A stretch of 64,000 nucleotides of DNA from Prosthecobacter sp. SYSU 5D2 (GTDB lineage Bacteria; Verrucomicrobiota; Verrucomicrobiia; Verrucomicrobiales; Verrucomicrobiaceae): assembly GCF_039655865.1 (NCBI RefSeq), contig NZ_JBBYXL010000011.1, positions 124,001 to 188,000 on the forward strand, given 5' to 3'. Each line of letters begins with the position of its first letter. Positions within the stretch are counted from its first letter, which is position 1. The notes beneath the pieces were generated by a model. It was not told where the DNA came from. It searched no databases and saw only the letters and a program-made list of their open reading frames with translations. Of this stretch, positions 27,228-36,398 are shown piece by piece. The position numbers and the translations under genes were made by a program.

Positions 27228-29984
27228 TTACTCGATGACCGGAGGGAGGACGGAGAGACCGACATAGCCGGAGAGGGTTGTGTCATCCACCTGCGGGATG
27301 GTGAAGTAACCCAGGCCGTCCACCGTGGTGGGGCTGGTGCGGACGGCCACGCCCTGGAACTTGGCTTTGCGGTTGGTCGGCTGGACAATGTTACCAGAGA
27401 AAGCGCCTGTCTTGGACACCAGCTTCAGCTTGGTGTTCTCAGGATTCGCCGCGATGGTGAACTTGTTCTTGGCATCAAGGGTGAGTTCCACGCTTGGATC
27501 ATTGGCTTCAGGATTGATGCCAGCTTCTTCGAAAACCAGTTCAGCAGTCGTGCCAGCGGCCACGTCCAGATAAACACCAGTGGTGTTGACATAACGTCCG
27601 CCCACAGGGGTCAGAGCGATAGGGCCAAAACCAGCCTGATACATTTTGGACTTGGGAGTTGTGGCAGCAGGGCGTGTCCAGAAGACATCATCACCTGTGA
27701 TGGTGTCTTCAGCAGCCGTAGCACCACGGTTCAGATCAAGCACACCGCTGAGGGAGCCCTTGAAAGGAATGTAGAGGGCATTGTGGATGACCACCTGGCC
27801 ATCAGGACCCACGAAGGTCGCGCCAGTGATTTTCTGGCCATCAGCGGTGTTGCCAACGATCTTCAGGGTGCCGGCAGGAGCCTTCACCGTGATGGTGCCG
27901 TAGCTGACGCCCTGAGGGACGTTGACATTGCCTTCAAGATCCACAGGGATCTGGAGACCAAAGGTGGTCAGACCTGCATAAGTGGCACCGACATTGGTGT
28001 TTTTCCAGCCCTGGACGTCTGCGCTGCCGCCTTCTTGAGAAAGCTCAGCACCTTCCAGGAGACCGGTCGTGGTGTTGAATTCTGTGTAGAAGTTCAGAGG
28101 CAGGTAGGAAGTCTTGCGGATGATGTCAATGTCCAGCACAGGGTTGCCACCGCCGCTTGGGATGACCAGGGAGCCTTTGAAAGGTACCACTTTGTCACCG
28201 CCCAGCAGGAGCTTGCCGCTGAGGGCACCCTTGGTGGTGATGGTGAAGTCAATGCGGCCACCGAGACCGGCGCCCACCACTTCGTCGGATTCAACCGAGG
28301 CCACATACGTGCCGGCCAGGCCGGACGGGAAATCACTGATGGTGATCGAAGCCGTGGTCACGACGCTGCCGCCCAGATCTTTGCTGGTGACAGCCGTGAT
28401 GGTGGCAGAATAAGTGCCAGCCTTGGTCGGACGACCGCTGATGACACCGGTTTTGGTATCAATCTTCACACCTGCAGGCAGCTTGGTGGCCTTGAAGGAA
28501 AGCGGTGTTTTGGCAGGAGTCTGGTCCATGAGAGGATAGATCTCCACGCTGTAATCGCCGCCGACGACACCCGCTGGGAGTGTGATGCTGGAACCGCCCG
28601 TGAAGACAGGAGCTTCAGAGATCAGCACCACGTTCTGGACGCCGGACTCCAGGGAGCCGCCAGGAGCGGTGACGACGCAGACGTATTCACCAGCCAGAGT
28701 TGCATCCGTGACTTTCACAGAAAGCGCCTTTTTGGTGGCACCGGAGACGGAAACGCCATCCTTGAACCACTGGTAGGTGAGGCTTTTGCCAGAAGCGGCA
28801 ACAGCGAGCTTGGCGGTGCCGCCAACGGCGACAGCAATAATGCGGTCCGTGGTGTCCACGACAGCAACTTCAGCCTTGGCACTGGTGACGGTGCCCGTGC
28901 CTGCGCCCGGTGTGTTGGAGATCTGGACGGAATAGGCACCGGCAGACTTCAGAGTCACATTCGGGATGGAGATGGAAGGCGTTGTTGCGCCGGCGACGTT
29001 GGCGCCTTTTTTCCACTGGTAACGAAGTGTGCCTGGGCCCACTGCACCGACGCTGAGGTCAAGAGAATCGCCGACTGCAACGATCTGAGGAGCAGGCTGC
29101 TGCACAATCGTCGGAGCACCGGAAGGAGGTGTCTCGGAGACCGTCAGATTCAGCACGTTGCTTTCAACGGTTGTCGCACCGCTTGTCACGGCGACGGAGT
29201 AGTCGGCCGTGTCATCAATGACGGCGGAATCAATCACCAGAGTGGAGTCTGTTTCGCCTTCGATGCTAGCACCGTTTTTGAACCACTCAAACTCCAGCCC
29301 CAGACCGCCGATGACATTGCTGGTGAAGGTCACAGCCGTGCCAGGAAGGACGGAGACGTCACCAGGATTACGGGCGATGGTCACGGAAAGCAGCACACCA
29401 CCTGCACGGTTGGAAGCGGCACCGGCGCCGATGTCGGCACCCGTGCTAAGCTGACCCGCGATGGCAGTGCGTCCGAGGGCGCCGGCGTCAATGCTGACAA
29501 AAGTGTCTGCCACGAAATCATCGGCATCCACCCAGGTCTGGTCGGTCACAAAAATGGCCTGCTCCGAGGAGGCGACAGGAGACACACCATTGTAAACCCA
29601 GACATAGACTTCGCTGCCGGCGATGTCGCCCGCCACTTCGGCTGTGGAGCCGGCGGATGAATCGTATGGCAGTCCGCCGTAGGTGGCAGAGGTGTCGTAT
29701 TCGTGGGCGGTTTCGAAGAAGCCGTTAACAGACTGGGCATTCAGGTTGCCGGTGAAGCTGTAAACCGTGATGAAAGCTTCATCAAGGGCAGCAATGTCAT
29801 TGGCATTGGCAGCGACATCAAAGCCGGCAGGGAAAACGCCGAAGCGTACCGTCCCGGAGGACAGGGGAGTCACCGAATCACGCAAGGTGATGCCGGTGCC
29901 CAAATTGGACGCGAAAAGGTTCGCAGCCTGGGTGCTGCCGAGGGAGCTCAGCAGCAGCAGGGCGGATAAAACAAATTTTTTCAT
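27228..29984 (-). CDS. Exported immunoglobulin-domain protein
   Basis: A 918-residue protein with a signal peptide (about 1-20). An N-terminal domain of about 170 residues is followed by several Ig-like modules. They show the recurrent pattern of an odd residue pair before Trp (LEFEWFKNGASI, YQWKKGANV, YQWFKDGVSV) and a D/AG-x-Y-x-V-x-V strand. A putative-Ig (cadherin-like) module has GVISGRPTKAGTYSATI. The C-terminal half (about 550-918) is beta-rich and shared by exported Verrucomicrobial proteins. It probably lies on the cell surface. Adjacent genes on both sides are on the same strand with short gaps (31-45 bases). No enzyme motif was found. Confidence 0.8.
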   Translation of the reverse strand: MKKFVLSALLLLSSLGSTQAANLFASNLGTGITLRDSVTPLSSGTVRFGVFPAGFDVAANANDIAALDEAFITVYSFTGNLNAQSVNGFFETAHEYDTSATYGGLPYDSSAGSTAEVAGDIAGSEVYVWVYNGVSPVASSEQAIFVTDQTWVDADDFVADTFVSIDAGALGRTAIAGQLSTGADIGAGAASNRAGGVLLSVTIARNPGDVSVLPGTAVTFTSNVIGGLGLEFEWFKNGASIEGETDSTLVIDSAVIDDTADYSVAVTSGATTVESNVLNLTVSETPPSGAPTIVQQPAPQIVAVGDSLDLSVGAVGPGTLRYQWKKGANVAGATTPSISIPNVTLKSAGAYSVQISNTPGAGTGTVTSAKAEVAVVDTTDRIIAVAVGGTAKLAVAASGKSLTYQWFKDGVSVSGATKKALSVKVTDATLAGEYVCVVTAPGGSLESGVQNVVLISEAPVFTGGSSITLPAGVVGGDYSVEIYPLMDQTPAKTPLSFKATKLPAGVKIDTKTGVISGRPTKAGTYSATITAVTSKDLGGSVVTTASITISDFPSGLAGTYVASVESDEVVGAGLGGRIDFTITTKGALSGKLLLGGDKVVPFKGSLVIPSGGGNPVLDIDIIRKTSYLPLNFYTEFNTTTGLLEGAELSQEGGSADVQGWKNTNVGATYAGLTTFGLQIPVDLEGNVNVPQGVSYGTITVKAPAGTLKIVGNTADGQKITGATFVGPDGQVVIHNALYIPFKGSLSGVLDLNRGATAAEDTITGDDVFWTRPAATTPKSKMYQAGFGPIALTPVGGRYVNTTGVYLDVAAGTTAELVFEEAGINPEANDPSVELTLDAKNKFTIAANPENTKLKLVSKTGAFSGNIVQPTNRKAKFQGVAVRTSPTTVDGLGYFTIPQVDDTTLSGYVGLSVLPPVIE

Positions 29985-30016
29985 GTGTCTGAGTGAGGAA
30001 AGGTGAAGTGTAAAAA

Positions 30017-31030
30017 TTATTCAGCGAAGGGCTCAGGAAGGGCGAAGCCGGCGCTGCCAGCGATTTCCTTGAAGAGGATGGCCTTGCCTGGGGCGATGAT
30101 GGTTGCACCCTGGTCGGTGACGTTGTCACCGAGTGCGCGCCAGCCGGTGCCGCCGATGCCGCCGGTCTTGTAATAATAACCGGTGAGCTCACCGGCGGAC
30201 TCCAGATAGACGATGTCCGCAGCACCAGGGCCCGTGCCGCCGGTGATGTTGTCCTGAAGAGAGCTGGCAGCCAGCGTCGTCGGGATCAGGAAAGGATTGT
30301 TCACGATGGAAAACCCGCTGCCGACATTGGCCGCGTGACGGCCAGTCACCACCTCGCCTGAAAGGCGCAGCGTGATGGCCGACCCCTCATCCTGCCGGGT
30401 CACCATGACACCGGAGCCGGATTCAATCACGGTATCACCCTGGTTTGCACCATCCGGTGCAGAAACCAATCTCCAGGCATTGGCGGAGGTGTTATAGAAG
30501 TAACCAATGATCTCGCCACCGCTGGTCAGGCTGACAATGTCAGCCACTGCCGGGGTGATGCCGCCGTGCAGACCTGCGCTGTTGTTGGCACCGAAGATGT
30601 CAGCAATCGTGGAAAGCTCATAGATGACAAAGCTGTCGCCGACGTTCGGGGCGGTGGACAGATCCGCTGTGACCTCCTGCCCGGCCTGGGCGGTAATGGT
30701 GGCGGAAAGGCCGTAGGCGTTGGTGCTGCCGGCAGCATGGCTGTTGCGGCTGGTGATCTTGATGGCGTAAGCAGAGCCGCTCACATCTGGCAGGACAGCC
30801 GGCGTGGAGGCCACTGTCAGGTTATCACCTGCGACGGCAGAGATGGTGCCATCGGCAACGATCTTGACGTTTGGCAGGGCCACAAGGGTGGTGGCGTTCT
30901 TCGGCAGTGTCAGGCTAATGGAACCTACGGTGCGGCTCATTGGCAGCATGTCAGACTGGCCACGTACCGTGCCGACGCAGAACGTCGTCAGGGCAAGCAG
31001 GGTTAACAAGGTGAGTGGAGGTCGAATCAT
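30017..31030 (-). CDS. TIGR02597-like exported protein
   Basis: About 337 residues from the ATG at 31030, which starts a signal peptide ending near VRGQ; the longer frame (to 31192) has no signal at its start. The sequence resembles the Verrucomicrobial TIGR02597 family, with its duplicated pattern: IADIFGANNSAG, then DIVSLTSGGEIIGYFYNTSANAWR, and later ADIVYLESAGELTGYYYKTGG. Function of the family is unknown. It is the first gene of the run that continues through the Ig-domain, beta-helix and helical-repeat genes to the TonB receptor. A role in the same surface structure is inferred. Confidence 0.72.
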   Translation of the reverse strand: MIRPPLTLLTLLALTTFCVGTVRGQSDMLPMSRTVGSISLTLPKNATTLVALPNVKIVADGTISAVAGDNLTVASTPAVLPDVSGSAYAIKITSRNSHAAGSTNAYGLSATITAQAGQEVTADLSTAPNVGDSFVIYELSTIADIFGANNSAGLHGGITPAVADIVSLTSGGEIIGYFYNTSANAWRLVSAPDGANQGDTVIESGSGVMVTRQDEGSAITLRLSGEVVTGRHAANVGSGFSIVNNPFLIPTTLAASSLQDNITGGTGPGAADIVYLESAGELTGYYYKTGGIGGTGWRALGDNVTDQGATIIAPGKAILFKEIAGSAGFALPEPFAE

Positions 31031-31276
31031 TGTTTTGGTGTGAAGGCGGTGAATGAGCTGACTCAAGGTGAGAGCAGGCTGACCTGATATGAACCCACAT
31101 CCCCCCTTGTCACAAAACCTCCAGGGTAACACTTTTGTCACCTTCACCGCGCCTCCGGCCACCACCGCTGCAGCCTGAGCCTGCGGCACCAATGCACGTC
31201 ACAAAGGCAACCTGTTCTGAGCAACGTTTTCGACACGCAATCTGGCGGTTTTTCATACCTCATTACCGGAAAAATC

Positions 31277-32239
31277 TCATCGCACAGGGCCCACCACCTC
31301 CTCAGCGCCTTTGAGGCTGAGGATTTTGTCACGCAGGACCTCATCCGTCTGGATGACCTCCGGAAAGCGGGATGCGATCTGCTGATAATAAATCAGCGCT
31401 GCTTTCGGATTGGACCTGGCTTCATAATACCGCGCCAGGCCCAGCAGTTCACTCAGCTCCGCCGCACGCACCTCCGCAAGGCAGGACCTGGCCTGGGCCG
31501 CCTTGTCACTCTCCGGAAACCGGGCGATGAACCAGGCCAGCGCCACGGCTGCATTTTCACGCTGGTGCGGCCCGGTGCTGCGCATGCTCTTCCAGGATTT
31601 GTAGGCGATGTAGGCGGACTGGTAGCCGGCATCATCCGCCAGTTCATGCGAGGAATAGGTTTCGGCAAAATCTTCGTGGGCCGCGATGGCCTCCGTTTTC
31701 TCCCCGGCCTGCTCGCGGGCGATGGCCAGGTAATAATGCGCCTGGATGCCCACCTCGCTGTGCGGTCCGTTTTTGATGACCGTCTTCAGCATCTCCACCA
31801 CGATCTCCGGCGGCAGGGGCTTTTTCTTTTTGACAGACTCCAGGTTAGTCCGCGCCTCTTTGCCCGATCCCAGGATGCGCTGCACCAGCTGCAGCTGGGC
31901 GGCGTGGGCTTTTTCAAAGTGGCCCGGCTGCTCGACGATGAGGCGGTTCAGCACCTCAAAGGCCGGCTCCGGGGAATCCTGGTGGATGTAGATCCGGTAC
32001 ATATCCCAGAGAGACAGGGCGGACCACTCGGTGCGCGGATGTTTTTTCAGCAGTGTCAGATAGCGGTCCAGAGCCTCGTCAGGGTCACCTTCGGACAACA
32101 GCTTTTGCGCACGCGCATAAAGTACACGCGCCTGGTCATCCTCCCGTCCAGGGCACGGGCCCGCGCAGACAAAAAAACAAAGCAGCCCTGCAAAAACAGG
32201 GCTGCGAAGAATGAAGGCTGTCAAAGCTCCTGAGCTCAT
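31277..32239 (-). CDS. Exported TPR protein, BamD/YbgF-like
   Basis: A 320-residue protein with a signal peptide (about 1-32), followed by tetratricopeptide-type helices through the whole length (ARAQKLLSEGDPDEALDRYL near 42, ALIYYQQIASRFPE near 280). The spacing resembles the outer-membrane assembly factor BamD or the Tol-associated CpoB/YbgF, but no lipobox Cys is evident, so a true BamD is unlikely. Its ATG overlaps the stop of the upstream lipoprotein gene by four bases, so the two are probably co-translated. It lies ahead of the TIGR02597-TonB run, separated by about 250 bases from that gene's start. Confidence 0.7.
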   Translation of the reverse strand: MSSGALTAFILRSPVFAGLLCFFVCAGPCPGREDDQARVLYARAQKLLSEGDPDEALDRYLTLLKKHPRTEWSALSLWDMYRIYIHQDSPEPAFEVLNRLIVEQPGHFEKAHAAQLQLVQRILGSGKEARTNLESVKKKKPLPPEIVVEMLKTVIKNGPHSEVGIQAHYYLAIAREQAGEKTEAIAAHEDFAETYSSHELADDAGYQSAYIAYKSWKSMRSTGPHQRENAAVALAWFIARFPESDKAAQARSCLAEVRAAELSELLGLARYYEARSNPKAALIYYQQIASRFPEVIQTDEVLRDKILSLKGAEEVVGPVR

Positions 32240-32703
32240 TCGCCCGGCATATTCAGAGATTCCAGGACTGGCAGCGTGGCCGGACCGGTGCCAGGTGGAG
32301 GCAGTGTGCTGGGCTTGTACTGCTTGGCCAGTTGCTCGCTGGTCTTCTTGCCATAGGTCACGCGGCCCATGGTGACGTACACGCCACGCATGCTGTTGAC
32401 CGGATTTTTCACCTGGGCTTCTGCGCCGGGGTAGAGGTTTTCGATCAGACCGGAGTTTGGCCCCAGGCAGTCAATGTGGGGGATGCCCGGCTCATCGCCA
32501 ATGGTGTAGTCAAAGCTCAGCACCTGGTTGCCCAGATTGCGGAACTTGACCGTGTGCTCGATAGTCTCTTCATCAATCATGTCGCTGACGAGCTGGTAGC
32601 TCACCGGCTCATTGGCAAAGGCGAAACGCTGGGAGGAGACAGTCTTGCAAGAGGCAAGGGAGCCGATGGCAAGGACCAGAAAAAACAGGCGGGAGCAGTT
32701 CAT
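32236..32703 (-). CDS. Small lipoprotein (YcfL/DUF1425-like)
   Basis: A 155-residue lipoprotein. The signal ends in the lipobox LASC, so Cys19 should be lipidated. The rest has a compact beta-rich domain (HTVKFRNLGNQVLSFDYTI) resembling DUF1425/YcfL lipoproteins, then a Pro-rich tail. It is presumably attached to the outer membrane facing the periplasm. The four-base overlap with the following TPR gene and the 36-base gap after the outer-membrane barrel gene suggest one three-gene unit. The exact function is unknown. Confidence 0.65.
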   Translation of the reverse strand: MNCSRLFFLVLAIGSLASCKTVSSQRFAFANEPVSYQLVSDMIDEETIEHTVKFRNLGNQVLSFDYTIGDEPGIPHIDCLGPNSGLIENLYPGAEAQVKNPVNSMRGVYVTMGRVTYGKKTSEQLAKQYKPSTLPPPGTGPATLPVLESLNMPGE

Positions 32704-32739
32704 GTGGGAGGGGAGAATGATGGGAAAACGAAACAGGTT

Positions 32740-33510
32740 TTAGTAGCGGTAACGGAAGCCGACCAGGTAGCCGTCGGTGGAGAATTCAGTGAGCTGGTCC
32801 AGGTCGCCAAAGCTCGTATCGCGGTATTCCACAAAGATGGAATATTGGTCTTTCCAGCTCCACTCCACGCCTGCATACCAGTTCCAGGTGTTGATGAATT
32901 CATCAATGCTGAACGGCGTGTCACGCGGGCTGTTCGTGCCGGTGCCGTTGAACTGGGCACGTGACTTGGCGGTCGCATTGCGATACCAGACCTGGCCGCC
33001 GCCCAGACCGCCACCGATGTAAGGTTTGAACCCGGCGGCAAACTTGCCGATGCGCGCCCGGTAACGGTACAGATCCAAAGCCAGGGTACCGTTGAGGGTA
33101 AACATCAGGGAGTTCATGTCCGTGGCGTAGGACACAGTGTCATCCGCCAGCCGTCCGCCCGCACCTGCCGCCTGGCGCGCGTCGTTGGACCGGCCGGTCA
33201 GCTCAGTGGCCATGAAAGTACCCTCCACATCCACAGATGCCAAGATGGGGAAGCGCTTCATCCGCCAGCTTTTACCCACTTCCATGCTGAAGATGGCCGC
33301 GCCGTCATTGTTATCCAGATTGAAGGAGCGGTCAGAGATTTTCACCCGGCCTTCCTGGCCATTGGAATCCCCCACAGCCACACCCACATAAGGACCAAAT
33401 TTCCGCTTCACCGCCGCGGCCTCCCCACCACCAAGGGACTTCAGTTCAAGCTCAGCCGCCGGAGCAGCGGCGGCACAGAGTGAGAGGGCAAGCAGGGCTA
33501 GTGAACGCAT
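32740..33510 (-). CDS. Outer-membrane beta-barrel protein
   Basis: A 256-residue protein with a signal peptide (about 1-19). It then shows alternating hydrophobic strands, frequent Gly/Tyr/Trp and a final aromatic strand ending GFRYRY, as in small OmpA/OmpW-like barrels. The segment YIGGGLGGGQVWYR and the central WNWYAGVEWSWKDQYSIFVEYR support a barrel. It is the first gene of a minus-strand unit (barrel, lipoprotein, TPR) and faces the divergent gene at 33643, with about 130 bases shared upstream. A pore or envelope-structural role is inferred. Confidence 0.75.
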   Translation of the reverse strand: MRSLALLALSLCAAAAPAAELELKSLGGGEAAAVKRKFGPYVGVAVGDSNGQEGRVKISDRSFNLDNNDGAAIFSMEVGKSWRMKRFPILASVDVEGTFMATELTGRSNDARQAAGAGGRLADDTVSYATDMNSLMFTLNGTLALDLYRYRARIGKFAAGFKPYIGGGLGGGQVWYRNATAKSRAQFNGTGTNSPRDTPFSIDEFINTWNWYAGVEWSWKDQYSIFVEYRDTSFGDLDQLTEFSTDGYLVGFRYRY

Positions 33511-33642
33511 GAGGGGAGTGAGAGTGGGACGGCGCTGTATTAATGCGCCTCACGCCCCGCATAAATCAGTTCCATGTGAAGAATTCGTCACAGACAAATC
33601 GCCGCAGAAATGTCACATCCAGGTCACACTGGACGCCTTGTT

Positions 33643-35343
33643 ATGCGCGTCTTTATCTGGATCTGCCTCGCCCTTTTCACGACCCAGCTTGCTGCCCAGG
33701 AGCCTGCTGCCAAAGCCCCCCTGCCCTCCGCAGTGCTGGACCCCATCTCCCCGTCTGCCCCCACCGCCCCCACCGCCCCCGGAGAGCCCGCCCTGCCCAG
33801 CGAGGCCGGCTTTCCTGTGGATGTAAACAATTATGAAAACCCGCTCCTGCTTTTCCAGGGGGAAAAACGCGACCTGCCCCTGGCCGATGAGGACAACCTG
33901 GAACTGCTCCCGCCCATCTCCCCCTACCTGCCCGGGGAACCCGTGCCTGAGGTAGCGCCCGCGCGCCCGCTCACGGCGGAGGAAGAACAGCTCCGCGCCC
34001 TCGGCAGCAAGGTGGCCAGCTCCGTCGTCGGCATTCGCGTGTGGGATGAATTCGGCACTCAGCTCAGCAGCGGCATCGGTTTCTTTGTCAGCCCGGACGG
34101 CGTCATCCTCACGGACACTGGCCTTCTGCATCCGGAGATCGCCGCCAAGGTGGACTACATCACCACCATCGGCGCAGCCGGCACCAGCCACCGTATCATC
34201 GGCTTTTACCAGGCGGACCTCACCAGCGGTGTGACCCTCCTGCAAAGCGAATCTGAGGCAACCGTGCCGCTGGAAATGATGCCGGGCACCGACTTCTCCC
34301 AAGAACGCCCCTGCCATGTCCTGGCCGTTTCTGAAAAGCGCGGCCTGGTGCTCGCAGACGCCACCGTGCAGATGGATGCCGCCCTTACCGGCCAGGGCTG
34401 GCTGAACCTGCGCGGCACGGATTCCCCCGGCGGGGTCGGCTCCCCGGTGCTCAGTGCGGACGGCCGCGTCATGGCCATCGTCGGCATGAAAGTACCGCTG
34501 AAAAGCTGGATGAACTTTGCCCTGCCTTGCGATGCCGCCGCGCTGGCCATCCGCCAGCAGCGCGTGGCCCTGCAGCCGCTGAAAAACCTCCCCCAAAAAC
34601 CGCGCATCAGCGAAGTGGTGGCCGATCCCGAATTCATCGCCGCCTTTAACACTCTCCAGCAAAAGCGCGTGGAAGCCGCCATGCGCCAGCTCGTGCAGCT
34701 CACCCGCAAGTATCCGCGCAGCGCAGAGTGCTGGGCCCTGCTCGGCCTCAGCGCCACCTACCTCGGCGCGGCTCCTGAGGCGCTGAACTGCCAGCGCAAA
34801 GCCGTGGCCCTGGACCCCAAAGCCGGCCTGTACTGGCATCAGCTCGCCTTTGCCAAACTGCGTGAGGCCAAAGACGGTCTCCCCACCAGCAGCGAGGATC
34901 TGGAGGCCCTGCAACTGGCCGTGGATCAGCGCCCCAACGACCAGCTCGCCTGGCTGCTGCTGGCCAGCCGCCATGTGCGCGATGGCGATCTAGGCAAAGC
35001 CGATGACGCCCTGCGCCGCGTGACCCTCCTCGCCCCCGACTACGCCCAGGCGCACTATCTCCAGGCCTACGTGCGCGGCCGTCTGCGGGACTACGATGCC
35101 GCCCAGGCCGCCATTTCCCAAAGCCTGAAGCTCAACGCCGGCTACTCCGAAGCCTGGTACTACCAAGGCCTCCTGCTGGACAAACGCAACGAACCCGCCG
35201 AGGCCGCCAAAGCCTACCGCAACACCGTCCGCCTCCGCCCGGACCACCCCCATGCCTGGATGAACCTGGCCCACGCCTATAAAAAAGCCGGCCGCAACAG
35301 CGAAGCCCGCGAGGCCTTCATGGAGCATCAAAAGCGCAAGTAG
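33643..35343 (+). CDS. Exported inactive trypsin-like domain plus TPR protein
   Basis: About 566 residues from the ATG at 33643, which gives a signal peptide (1-19); an upstream in-frame start at 33610 would spoil it. A Pro-rich segment is followed by a DegP/HtrA-like trypsin fold at about 115-275. GIGFFVSPDGVILTD matches the start of the fold, and a GGVGSPV motif stands where proteases have GNSGGP. The catalytic His is replaced (Gly160) and the catalytic Ser is Val265; only the Asp-like D192 remains. Residues about 335-566 form six or so TPR helices (WALLGLSATYLGAAPEALNC, YYQGLLLDKRNEPAEAAKAY). A periplasmic binding or chaperone role is more likely than proteolysis. The gene is divergent from the barrel gene. 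Confidence 0.8.
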   Translation: MRVFIWICLALFTTQLAAQEPAAKAPLPSAVLDPISPSAPTAPTAPGEPALPSEAGFPVDVNNYENPLLLFQGEKRDLPLADEDNLELLPPISPYLPGEPVPEVAPARPLTAEEEQLRALGSKVASSVVGIRVWDEFGTQLSSGIGFFVSPDGVILTDTGLLHPEIAAKVDYITTIGAAGTSHRIIGFYQADLTSGVTLLQSESEATVPLEMMPGTDFSQERPCHVLAVSEKRGLVLADATVQMDAALTGQGWLNLRGTDSPGGVGSPVLSADGRVMAIVGMKVPLKSWMNFALPCDAAALAIRQQRVALQPLKNLPQKPRISEVVADPEFIAAFNTLQQKRVEAAMRQLVQLTRKYPRSAECWALLGLSATYLGAAPEALNCQRKAVALDPKAGLYWHQLAFAKLREAKDGLPTSSEDLEALQLAVDQRPNDQLAWLLLASRHVRDGDLGKADDALRRVTLLAPDYAQAHYLQAYVRGRLRDYDAAQAAISQSLKLNAGYSEAWYYQGLLLDKRNEPAEAAKAYRNTVRLRPDHPHAWMNLAHAYKKAGRNSEAREAFMEHQKRK

Positions 35344-35423
35344 TTCAGTTGGGCCCCAACTGATTCTTAACCGCCCCACCCTTCCCTGCATGTACCCGCC
35401 TGCGAGCTGCGTACCTCTGCCTC

Positions 35424-36398
35424 ATGATCATTGACTGTCACAATCATGTCGGCGTGGACGTCCTCTTCTATCTTCACGGCGACTTCCCGTATGCCCAGCA
35501 CCTCGTCTCCATGGTCGAGGAAGGCGGCGCGCATGGCGTGGACCGCTGGATCGTCTTCCCCTTCGTCAGCCACATGGCCCTGGATGCCAGCGGCTTCCTG
35601 ACCCATGAGGTCCGCGAAGGCGGCATGCAGCTCACCCAGGTGCCCTACGCGCTGGAGAACCGCCGCCTCATGAAGGAGATCTACGATCTCTTTCCAGAAT
35701 ACGCCCCCCGCATGCTGCCCTTCATCATGGTGGACCCCATGCGCAACCCCGCCGCCCAGGCCGAGGAACTCCGCCGCCTGCGCCAGGAATACGCCTTTTA
35801 CGGCATCAAGATGCAGACCACCATCCTGCAATCCGACATCAAGCACCTGCGCGACCGGGGCAAGGTCTTCCTCGAGCTCGCGGAGGAATGGGACCTGCCC
35901 CTGCTCATCCATTCCAGCGTCGCCAAAAGCGACCTCTGGGCCCAGGCCAGCGACATCCTGGACATCGCCGAAGAGAACCCGCAAATCCGTTTCTGCCTGG
36001 CCCACTCCTGCCGCTTTGACAAAGAGTGCCTGGATCGTGTCAATGCTCTGCCTAACACCTGGTTCGACAATTCCGCCCACTGCATCCATTGCGAAGGCGC
36101 GGTCAAAGACATGCCCTTCATCGCCCCCCGCGACCGCCGCTTCGACAGCGACTACAGCGACCCCGCCCGCGTCATCGCCGACCTCGCCGCCGCCTACCCC
36201 ACCAAGTTCATGTGGGGCAGCGACTCTCCCTTTTACAGCTATGCGGCGGAGATTGACCAGGAGATCGTCCGCCTCATCTGCACCTATGAAAAGGAGCTGA
36301 CCGCGCTGAAAAAGAATCCGCCCGATGTCGTCCAAAGGATTGCCGAAACCAACACCCGCGCCTATTTGAAGCTGAAAGATGAAAGCATTCTCGCTTGA
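35424..36398 (+). CDS. Amidohydrolase-family (metal-dependent hydrolase) protein
   Basis: A 324-residue amidohydrolase. The N-terminal metal motif is IIDCHNHVG (H6 and H8). Later ligands are LIHSS (near 162), LAHSC (near 195) and GSDSPF near 270. The set matches amidohydrolase-2 (ACMSD-like) TIM barrels. No signal peptide is seen, so it is cytoplasmic. Its 3' end overlaps the SDR oxidoreductase gene by 20 bases in a different frame, so the two are probably co-translated and may act in one catabolic pathway, for example on a sugar lactone or aromatic acid. The substrate cannot be told from sequence. Confidence 0.85.
   Translation: MIIDCHNHVGVDVLFYLHGDFPYAQHLVSMVEEGGAHGVDRWIVFPFVSHMALDASGFLTHEVREGGMQLTQVPYALENRRLMKEIYDLFPEYAPRMLPFIMVDPMRNPAAQAEELRRLRQEYAFYGIKMQTTILQSDIKHLRDRGKVFLELAEEWDLPLLIHSSVAKSDLWAQASDILDIAEENPQIRFCLAHSCRFDKECLDRVNALPNTWFDNSAHCIHCEGAVKDMPFIAPRDRRFDSDYSDPARVIADLAAAYPTKFMWGSDSPFYSYAAEIDQEIVRLICTYEKELTALKKNPPDVVQRIAETNTRAYLKLKDESILA

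Noticed and set aside
31277-32239. True BamD assignment
   Set aside because: TPR helices resemble BamD, but the lipobox cysteine is not evident and the Bam complex genes are not nearby.
33613-34974. Long minus-strand frame (453 codons)
   Set aside because: Antisense to the protease-like/TPR gene, which has a signal peptide and recognisable domains; the antisense product has none.
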